Assembly: GCA_045655125.1 (NCBI GenBank)
Contig: JAZOOR010000046.1
Location: 1-9,481 of the forward strand
Length of the DNA stretch: 9,481 nt
Direction of reading: 5' to 3'
Source of the DNA: SIG578 sp045655125
GTDB taxonomy: Bacteria; Bacillota; Clostridia; Oscillospirales; Ruminococcaceae
Under the pieces are notes generated by a model, which saw only the letters and a list, made by a program, of their open reading frames with translations, ran no database searches and was not told the origin of the DNA. The stretch's first letter is position 1. Every line of letters begins with the position of its first letter. The position numbers and the translations under genes are program-made. This document shows, in pieces, positions 4,226 through 9,481 of this stretch.

Positions 4226-6247
4226 TTACTGAGCTGCCTGCTCTCCCTCAGGGTTTGCAATAGAGCTTGAGGTGATATCCTCTGCATTTGAGCTCGGAGA
4301 AGAACTCTCGGGAGCTTTAAGCGCTGATTCAAGGATAGATGTGTTATCCTGAAGCAGCGTGTTGGTCTGAGCATCAAAGTTAACATTATAAGCAAGGTAA
4401 ACAGAGCCGTTAATGCGGATAACGAGCTTACGGATACCTGTACCGCTCAGTTCAAGAGCCCATTTGTCAACATCAGTTGCATAAAGGTTTGAGGTTTTAA
4501 CAGTTTCACCGTCAAGTGTTGCGATAAGCTCAATCTGACCTGTATAGAATGAGGGGATGGGGATATCCATTTTATATGTGGTCTGCTGCTTTTTGCCTGA
4601 GCTTACCTTTAAGGTAACAGCAGTTCCCTGATCTACCCATGTGTCACCTGCGACATCCTGATAGGTTACCATTCCCTTTGCTTTATCAGAGGGAACCTCG
4701 ACAGGCTCGTTAACTACAAGTCCCTTTGCTTGCAGGAGAGCCGTTGCCTGAGTAATATCCATATCGATAACATTGGGGACCTGAACCTTTTCTATCTTTT
4801 CAACAGCCTTGAAAATCTGAATTGTTGTGGAAAGAGCAACCTCTTCACCGCGTTTGGGGTTTGTTCTGACAACTAGGCCCTTAGCAACCTCTGAGCTTTC
4901 CTCAGGAATCTCTGTCCAGTTAGTAAAGCCTGCTTTCTTTAGTGCGTCTATCGCAGCGTCAACCTCATACTCTGTAACATCGGGTATTTCGCCTTTTTTA
5001 GCGCCAAGGCTGACCCAGACGGTCATTTTATACTTTTTGGTTTTCTTACCCTCTTTTTCTTCCTGTTTGAAGATTATTCCCTCTTCAAACTCATCGCTGT
5101 AAGCGGTTTCATAATCAGAAAAATCAAATTCCTTGTGTTTTTCCTGAGCCTCGCTTAAGTGCATACCAACAACATTAGGAATTACGATTGACTTAGTGGA
5201 ACTGAATATTCCACCCTTAGAAAACGCAACTATGATAAATATAATTACCGCAAGAACTACTGCCGAGGTTACGCCGAGCAAGATGGGAAGAAGCGGTGAT
5301 TTCTTTTCCTCTTCGCCCTCCTCACTGTCGGCAGCCTTCTTTTCTTCATTTGAAACAGCGCCGAAATGGCGTGTGGGCATTTCATCGTTATTTAAGTATT
5401 TATAAGAGAACTGAATGCTTGGATTCTTTTTAAACTCATCGATATCCTTCAGCATTTCTGCTGCGCTCTGATAGCGGACCTTTGTATCCTTTTGCATAGC
5501 TTTAAGGATAATTTCCTCAAGACCTTCAGGGATAGTATCGTTAATCTCGCGAGGTCTTGCAGGGGTTTTGGAAACCTGCATCATAGCAACCGAAACGGCG
5601 GCATCTGCCTCAAACGGCAGGCGGCCTGTAAGCATTTCAAAAAGCATAACACCTACCGAATAAATATCGGTTTTATGGTCGGTTACATCGCCGCAAGCCT
5701 GTTCGGGACTTATGTAATGCACCGAGCCGATAACCTTGCCCGAAATTGTTTTGGTTTCAAAACGGGCAAATCTGGCAATACCGAAATCCATCACCTTAAT
5801 AGTACCATCCATAAGCAGCATGATATTATGCGGTTTAATATCGCGATGGACAATGCCCTTATCGTGTGCGTGCTGAAGCGCTCTTAAAATCTGCACGGTA
5901 TAGTGCAGAGCCTCTTTCCACTTCAAAACGCCCTCGCGCTCAATATATTCTTTTAATGTGATTCCGTCAATATACTCCATAACGATAGCAGGAACATCAT
6001 CATTATAGATTACATCATAAACCTTGACGATATTGGGGTGGGAAAGGCCTGCGATAGCCTTTGCCTCGTTACGGAAGCGGCGCAGAAACTCCTCATTCTG
6101 AATATATTCGTCCTTAAGGATTTTAACTGCTACTGTGATGTCATCGATGAGGTCTCTTGCCTTGTAGACATTTGCCATTCCGCCGATTCCAACCTGCTCC
6201 TGAATCTCATAGCGGCCTGCGAGCCTGACGCCGATGTACTTATTCAT
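4226..6247 (-). CDS. prkC: Transmembrane Ser/Thr protein kinase PrkC with three PASTA domains
   Basis: A membrane kinase that senses muropeptides or lipid II through extracellular PASTA domains and phosphorylates cytoplasmic targets. From the ATG at 6247 it has 673 residues. The kinase domain covers about 10-270: glycine loop GIGGMANV (20-27), Lys42 in AVKIL, catalytic loop HRDIKPHN with Asp136, DFG at 154-156, and SPEQA at 180-184. An acidic linker follows. One membrane helix lies at about 319-343 (LLGVTSAVVLAVIIFIIVAF). Three PASTA repeats follow at about 351-415, 418-481 and 488-551, with VIPNVVGM, EIPDVTEY and QVPNVIDM as their opening strands. After them come a beta-rich segment of about 85 residues and a Ser-rich tail ending EGEQAAQ. 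All catalytic residues are present. The start is set by AGGAG at 6256-6260. It is co-transcribed with prpC. Confidence 0.95.
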   Translation of the reverse strand: MNKYIGVRLAGRYEIQEQVGIGGMANVYKARDLIDDITVAVKILKDEYIQNEEFLRRFRNEAKAIAGLSHPNIVKVYDVIYNDDVPAIVMEYIDGITLKEYIEREGVLKWKEALHYTVQILRALQHAHDKGIVHRDIKPHNIMLLMDGTIKVMDFGIARFARFETKTISGKVIGSVHYISPEQACGDVTDHKTDIYSVGVMLFEMLTGRLPFEADAAVSVAMMQVSKTPARPREINDTIPEGLEEIILKAMQKDTKVRYQSAAEMLKDIDEFKKNPSIQFSYKYLNNDEMPTRHFGAVSNEEKKAADSEEGEEEKKSPLLPILLGVTSAVVLAVIIFIIVAFSKGGIFSSTKSIVIPNVVGMHLSEAQEKHKEFDFSDYETAYSDEFEEGIIFKQEEKEGKKTKKYKMTVWVSLGAKKGEIPDVTEYEVDAAIDALKKAGFTNWTEIPEESSEVAKGLVVRTNPKRGEEVALSTTIQIFKAVEKIEKVQVPNVIDMDITQATALLQAKGLVVNEPVEVPSDKAKGMVTYQDVAGDTWVDQGTAVTLKVSSGKKQQTTYKMDIPIPSFYTGQIELIATLDGETVKTSNLYATDVDKWALELSGTGIRKLVIRINGSVYLAYNVNFDAQTNTLLQDNTSILESALKAPESSSPSSNAEDITSSSIANPEGEQAAQ

Positions 6248-6255
6248 AGTTTTCA

Positions 6256-6260
6256 CTCCT
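6256..6260 (-). promoter_or_regulatory. Ribosome binding site that decides the prkC start
   Basis: AGGAG is eight bases before the ATG at 6247. An in-frame GTG at 6256 would begin inside this site, so the ATG is the better start. Confidence 0.75.
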
Positions 6261-6274
6261 ATTTACAAGATCTA

Positions 6275-6997
6275 TCATTTTATGATTACAGCGGTGATAT
6301 TATCTGCACCGCCTCTTGAAAGTGCCAAAGAAATCAGAAGCTCTGCCGCTTCTTCGTGAGCAGTATTTGCTACTATATCAAGCATTTCCTGCTCTTCTAC
6401 ATAATTTGAAAGGCCATCAGAGCAAAGTAAAATTGCATCATCGCGGCGCATTTTTATTGAGCTTGCATCTGCGCTTACCTCTTCTTTAACTCCGACTGCA
6501 CGGGTTATCATATTTTTTTCGGGGTGTACCCTTGCCTCTTCCTGTGTTATCTGGCCGAGCTCAACTAACTGCTGAACTACAGAGTGGTCGGTAGTCAGAT
6601 GAGAAATCTTTCCTCCCCCAATAAGATAGGCTCGGCTATCTCCGACGTGAACAATATGGGCGCTATCCTCAAAAACAACTGCGGCAACAAGGGTGGTTCC
6701 CATTCCCGAAAGCTCGGGCTGCTCGAGAGCTGTTTTATAAACGCTTTGGTTGGCGTTTTTTACAGCCTCGCACATAACATTTTCAATCTGCTTTGACTTT
6801 AAGCCCTCAAAGCTGATATCCATACCGTGTGAGAAGGCTCCGACCGCCGTGCTGCTTGCATAGTATCCGCCGTTTGCACCGCCCATTCCGTCACACACTA
6901 CAGCCCAGACAGGCTGAGCACCGTCTACCGAAACTTCAAAGCAATCCTCATTGGATTCTCTGACTTTTCCTATATCACTAAGACCATAAGCCCTCAC
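6275..6997 (-). CDS. prpC: PP2C-type serine/threonine protein phosphatase PrpC (Stp)
   Basis: This is a cytoplasmic Mn/Mg-dependent phosphatase that reverses PrkC phosphorylation, both of the kinase itself and of its targets. With the GTG at 6997 it is 240 residues, near the 240-255 usual for the family. The metal-binding motifs are intact (positions from this start): RESNED (13-18), VCDGMGG with Asp36, GMGTTL (98-103), HVGDSRAYL with Asp120, CSDGLSNYV with Asp194, and DNITAVII with Asp232. The start is GTG, chosen because the ribosome site at 7006-7010 is eight bases upstream; a GTG three codons earlier falls inside that site. prkC begins 27 bases downstream. The adjacent phosphatase-kinase pair is the standard Firmicute arrangement, so I am confident of the role. 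The start is less certain. Confidence 0.94.
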   Translation of the reverse strand: MRAYGLSDIGKVRESNEDCFEVSVDGAQPVWAVVCDGMGGANGGYYASSTAVGAFSHGMDISFEGLKSKQIENVMCEAVKNANQSVYKTALEQPELSGMGTTLVAAVVFEDSAHIVHVGDSRAYLIGGGKISHLTTDHSVVQQLVELGQITQEEARVHPEKNMITRAVGVKEEVSADASSIKMRRDDAILLCSDGLSNYVEEQEMLDIVANTAHEEAAELLISLALSRGGADNITAVIIK

Positions 6998-7005
6998 ACT
7001 AATCA

Positions 7006-7010
7006 CCTCT
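7006..7010 (-). promoter_or_regulatory. Ribosome binding site that decides the prpC start
   Basis: AGAGG, within AGAGGTGAT, lies eight bases before the GTG at 6997. An in-frame GTG at 7006 overlaps this Shine-Dalgarno sequence and has no site of its own, so the shorter start is favoured. Confidence 0.72.
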
Positions 7011-7034
7011 TACTCGGCTTAGAATTACCATAAT

Positions 7035-7064
7035 ATAATACCACTTTTGACTACCTTTTGTCAA
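7035..7064 (-). promoter_or_regulatory. Sigma-A-type promoter of prpC-prkC
   Basis: On the minus strand a perfect -35 box TTGACA (7064-7059) is followed after 18 bases by TATTAT (7040-7035). The -10 is preceded by TGG, an extended -10 (TGn). The -35 begins two bases after the rlmN stop codon. Transcription should start near 7028, leaving a leader of about 30 bases before prpC. This suggests the phosphatase-kinase genes have their own promoter as well as read-through from rsmB-rlmN. Confidence 0.75.
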
Positions 7065-7066
7065 CA

Positions 7067-8101
7067 TTATCCGCGCATTTGCTTACTTTCTCTTCTAAGC
7101 TGTCCGCAGGCTGCATTTATATCTGCTCCCAGCTTTCTACGGACGGTCGCGGTTATTTTATGCGACTCGATTATATTTTTAAAGACTTCTATGCTTTTTT
7201 TCTCACTTTTTTCAAATTCACCCTGCTCAATAGGGTTTACAGGAATAAGGTTTACGTGGCAAAGAATTCCCTTTAAAAGCTCGCACAGTTTTTCTGCGTG
7301 CTCGGGTTTGTCGTTTACACCGCGCACAAGCGAGTATTCAAAGGATATTCTGCGCCCTGTTTTGTTTACATATCGGCGGCAAGCAGCTAAAAGCTGCTCG
7401 ATGTTATATTTATTATTTATCGGCATCATACTGCTGCGAAGGTCATCAAAGGGCGCGTGTAGAGATATTGACAGAGTTATCTGCAAATCGAGCTCTGCAA
7501 GGCGGTCGATGTTAGGGACTATTCCGCAGGTTGAGAGCGAAAGGTTCCTCTGGCCTATATTAAGACCGTTCTGGTCAGACACCATATAAAGAAACTTAAC
7601 TACATTATCAAAGTTTGCAAGCGGCTCGCCTATTCCCATTAAAACAACATGGGAAATGCGCTCGCCTATATCCTTTTGAGCGCGGTAAATCTGTCCTAAG
7701 ATTTCACCAGCCGTAAGGTCGCGTACTATACCCGCCTTTGTTGAGGCGCAGAATTTGCATCCCATAGCGCAACCGACCTGAGTGGAAACGCAGATACTGT
7801 TTCCATACTTATATCGCATAACTACAGACTCTACACACTCTCCATCCGAGAACTCAAAGAGGTATTTATGCGTTCCATCAATTTTTGAAACAAGCTTTCT
7901 TGAAATGGTGGGCATTGAGATGCTAAATTCCTGCGAAAGCCTTGCTCGAAGGTTTTTATCTAAATTGGTCATCTCGTCAAAGCTGTCTGCAAGCTTTACG
8001 TGCAGCCACTCATAAACTTGAGCGGCGCGAAACTGAGGCAGTCCCATTTCTTTTATGATTTGTTTTAGCTCATCGAGGTTATAGGAGCTAATTTCTCGCA
8101 T
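7067..8101 (-). CDS. rlmN: Dual-specificity 23S rRNA A2503 / tRNA A37 C2-methyltransferase RlmN (radical SAM)
   Basis: RlmN methylates carbon 2 of A2503 in 23S rRNA and, in characterised members, A37 of some tRNAs, by a radical-SAM ping-pong mechanism. The 344-residue length is usual. An N-terminal accessory domain covers about residues 1-90 (PQFRAAQVYEWL). The [4Fe-4S] motif is CAMGCKFC, with Cys111, Cys115 and Cys118. The SAM-binding GEP segment MGIGEP is at 155-160, followed by LSTCG (189-193) and SISLHAP (211-217). Cys332 in GADINAACGQL matches the second catalytic cysteine, Cys355 of E. coli. It follows rsmB after 13 bases and has an AAAGGA ribosome site before its ATG. I prefer RlmN over the resistance paralogue Cfr because of the GADINAACGQL ending and the housekeeping location. 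Confidence 0.95.
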   Translation of the reverse strand: MREISSYNLDELKQIIKEMGLPQFRAAQVYEWLHVKLADSFDEMTNLDKNLRARLSQEFSISMPTISRKLVSKIDGTHKYLFEFSDGECVESVVMRYKYGNSICVSTQVGCAMGCKFCASTKAGIVRDLTAGEILGQIYRAQKDIGERISHVVLMGIGEPLANFDNVVKFLYMVSDQNGLNIGQRNLSLSTCGIVPNIDRLAELDLQITLSISLHAPFDDLRSSMMPINNKYNIEQLLAACRRYVNKTGRRISFEYSLVRGVNDKPEHAEKLCELLKGILCHVNLIPVNPIEQGEFEKSEKKSIEVFKNIIESHKITATVRRKLGADINAACGQLRRESKQMRG

Positions 8102-8114
8102 ATTTATCGTCCTT

Positions 8115-9407
8115 TTAAGATTTTTTTATAACTGCTGAAACAAAGAAGCCATCACACTCATCGCGATTTGGTAAAAATGTTTTATGGTACTCTCCGTTTT
8201 CCGAAATACAAAGTGGGTGAGGCTCAAAATCACTGTGATTTTTTAGAAAGTGAGCTATTACATCTTCATTTTCCCTTTTATTAAGGGTGCAGGTGGAATA
8301 AACTAAAATGCCGCCTTCTCTAAGATACTCAGAAGAGGTTTCGAGGATTTTATACTGCAAATCAAAAAGCTTGTCGGGGTTTATTTTTTTATATCTTATT
8401 TCGGGTTTCTTTGCGATAACACCAAGTCCCGAGCAAGGCACATCGCACAAAATTCTATCGAATTTTCCGAGGTCCTCATTAAAAACCGAAGCATCGTTTA
8501 TCTGTGGCTTTACATTTGAAAGAGAGAGCCGCTCTTTTCCCTTTTCGATTAGGCTGACGCGGTTAGAGCTAACATCACAAGAAACGACCTCAGTATTCTG
8601 AGGAGCAACAAGCGAAAGAGTAAAGCTTTTGCCGCCGGGCGCAGCGCAGGTGTCAAGAATACGCGTGGCATCCTCTACCTCAAGAGCAGCGCAACACATC
8701 TGCGATGCTAAATCCTGCACATAGAATAGTCCATCTTTAAATTCAGAAAGATGGGTAAGGTCTCCTGCATTACGGATTTCTGCGCAGTCCTTTGCTCTGT
8801 CGCAGAGGGAGATATCAATATTCTTTTTCTTTAAAAGAGCGCAAAGCTCATTTAAGGTGGTTTTTCGAGTGTTTACTTTTATGTATTGGCGAGAACTAGT
8901 TGAGAATGCAGAAAAAATATCACGCATTTCACTCTCGCCATACTGCTCACTAATAAGAGAAACTATACTCTCATCAGCAGAAAGCTGCTCATTTATAGCC
9001 TTGGGAATGCAAATTTCTTTGTTTTGACGAATTTTCGCTCGAAGCAACGCATTTACGAAGCCTTTTGCAGAAGTTTTCTTTGTAAAGTAACAAAGCTTTA
9101 CACTTTCATTTACCGCAGCGCTATCGGGAACGCTATCTAAAAAAAGAAGCTGATACATTCCCATTCGCAGAATACAGAGAACCTCGGTATCGAGCTTTTG
9201 CGGCGGGCGGTTAGATAAGAGCGAGATATTGTAATCCAGCAGCATCTTCTTTTCAAGTGTGCCGTAAAAAAGGCGTGTAGCAAAACTCTTTTCCTCGTGA
9301 GAAAGGCTGCATTTATTTAAAAGTGAGTTTAAAACAAGGTTGGAATAAGCTCCATCCTTTTCCATACGAACAAGTGCCAGAAAGCATAATTCTCTTGCGT
9401 TTTTCAT
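8115..9407 (-). CDS. rsmB: 16S rRNA (cytosine-967-C5)-methyltransferase RsmB
   Basis: This cytoplasmic enzyme uses S-adenosylmethionine to methylate C5 of cytosine 967 (E. coli numbering) of 16S rRNA. At 430 residues it has the normal family length. Residues 1-130 form the all-helical NusB-like RNA-binding domain (ARELCFLALVRME, LRMGMYQLLFLDSVPDSAAVNESV). The catalytic Rossmann domain follows. It has the SAM-binding motif DTCAAPGGK (252-260), motif IV DVPCSGLG with Cys325, and motif VI STCTL with Cys373; one cysteine forms the covalent adduct and the other releases it. The ending PNRDECDGFF (413-422) is also typical. The ATG overlaps the upstream stop (ATGA), with an AGAGGAAG ribosome site in the preceding gene. 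rlmN follows 13 bases after the stop. Nothing looks broken. Confidence 0.96.
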   Translation of the reverse strand: MKNARELCFLALVRMEKDGAYSNLVLNSLLNKCSLSHEEKSFATRLFYGTLEKKMLLDYNISLLSNRPPQKLDTEVLCILRMGMYQLLFLDSVPDSAAVNESVKLCYFTKKTSAKGFVNALLRAKIRQNKEICIPKAINEQLSADESIVSLISEQYGESEMRDIFSAFSTSSRQYIKVNTRKTTLNELCALLKKKNIDISLCDRAKDCAEIRNAGDLTHLSEFKDGLFYVQDLASQMCCAALEVEDATRILDTCAAPGGKSFTLSLVAPQNTEVVSCDVSSNRVSLIEKGKERLSLSNVKPQINDASVFNEDLGKFDRILCDVPCSGLGVIAKKPEIRYKKINPDKLFDLQYKILETSSEYLREGGILVYSTCTLNKRENEDVIAHFLKNHSDFEPHPLCISENGEYHKTFLPNRDECDGFFVSAVIKKS

Positions 9408-9481
9408 TCTCTGTTTCTTCCTCTTGCAATCAGTACAAATCTGAGCAGGTTTGCCACAGAAGTTAGCAGTGCCGCAACATA
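9404..9481 (-). CDS. C-terminal end of YugP-type neutral zinc metallopeptidase (partial)
   Basis: Only the last 25 codons and a TGA stop are inside the window; the rest lies beyond the right edge. The visible peptide starts YVAALLTSVANLLRFVLIAR and ends GRNRE. It is a hydrophobic helix followed by a short basic tail, which is how the membrane-bound YugP family (Zn_peptidase_2) ends. The zinc-binding HExxH motif would lie upstream and cannot be checked. The stop overlaps the rsmB start as ATGA, so the two genes are co-transcribed and probably translationally coupled. A yugP-like gene directly before rsmB is a common clostridial arrangement, and this supports the call as much as the short peptide does. 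Another membrane protein with a similar tail is possible. Confidence 0.72.
   Translation of the reverse strand, partial: YVAALLTSVANLLRFVLIARGRNRE

Noticed and set aside
4213..4395. Minus-strand frame of 60 codons inside the prkC 3' end
   Set aside because: It is an alternative frame of the prkC tail with no ribosome site or recognisable features.
7047..7589. Plus-strand frame of 180 codons opposite rlmN
   Set aside because: It is antisense to the conserved catalytic half of RlmN, with no domain or ribosome site.

Overview
The window looks like a chromosomal core region of a spore-forming Firmicute in class Clostridia, probably near Oscillospiraceae/Ruminococcaceae. This rests on gene order and protein style: the block yugP-rsmB-rlmN-prpC-prkC-rsgA-thiN-spoVM is the Bacillus/Clostridia neighbourhood. 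A recognisable SpoVM peptide shows a sporulating lineage, and a TSCPD (TIGR03905-type) protein is typical of Clostridia. Every gene I can support lies on the minus strand, so transcription runs from high to low coordinates. I saw no mobile element, CRISPR array, tRNA or rRNA.

Layout in transcription order. (1) 9481-7067: the last 25 codons of a YugP-type zinc metallopeptidase, overlapping rsmB by ATGA, then rlmN; both are rRNA methyltransferase genes. (2) 7064-3241: a consensus promoter just after the rlmN stop drives prpC (PP2C phosphatase), prkC (transmembrane PASTA Ser/Thr kinase) and, past an intergenic hairpin, rsgA (30S-maturation GTPase). (3) 3233-2598: thiN (thiamine pyrophosphokinase); the rpe gene that usually sits between rsgA and thiN is absent. 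(4) 2601-1801: a second sigma-A-like promoter overlaps the thiN stop codon. It is followed by an inverted repeat, a 49-residue Arg/Cys-rich membrane peptide, spoVM (28 residues) and a four-helix membrane protein of unknown function. The two small genes are easily missed because of their length. (5) 1803-1113: a hairpin at a stop codon, then a Cys-rich small protein with a possible acetyltransferase-like fold and the TSCPD protein. (6) 1062-1: pyrR and the first half of an acyltransferase-3 family membrane protein, cut by the window edge.

Functionally the window joins translation upkeep (RsmB, RlmN, RsgA), a phosphorylation switch that senses cell-wall fragments (PrpC/PrkC), cofactor supply (ThiN), spore coat assembly (SpoVM) and pyrimidine control (PyrR). 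No wholly new system is obvious. The most worthwhile leads are the small membrane ORF and putative operator directly upstream of spoVM, the CxxC-bearing small protein paired with the TSCPD protein, and the extra extracellular domain on PrkC.
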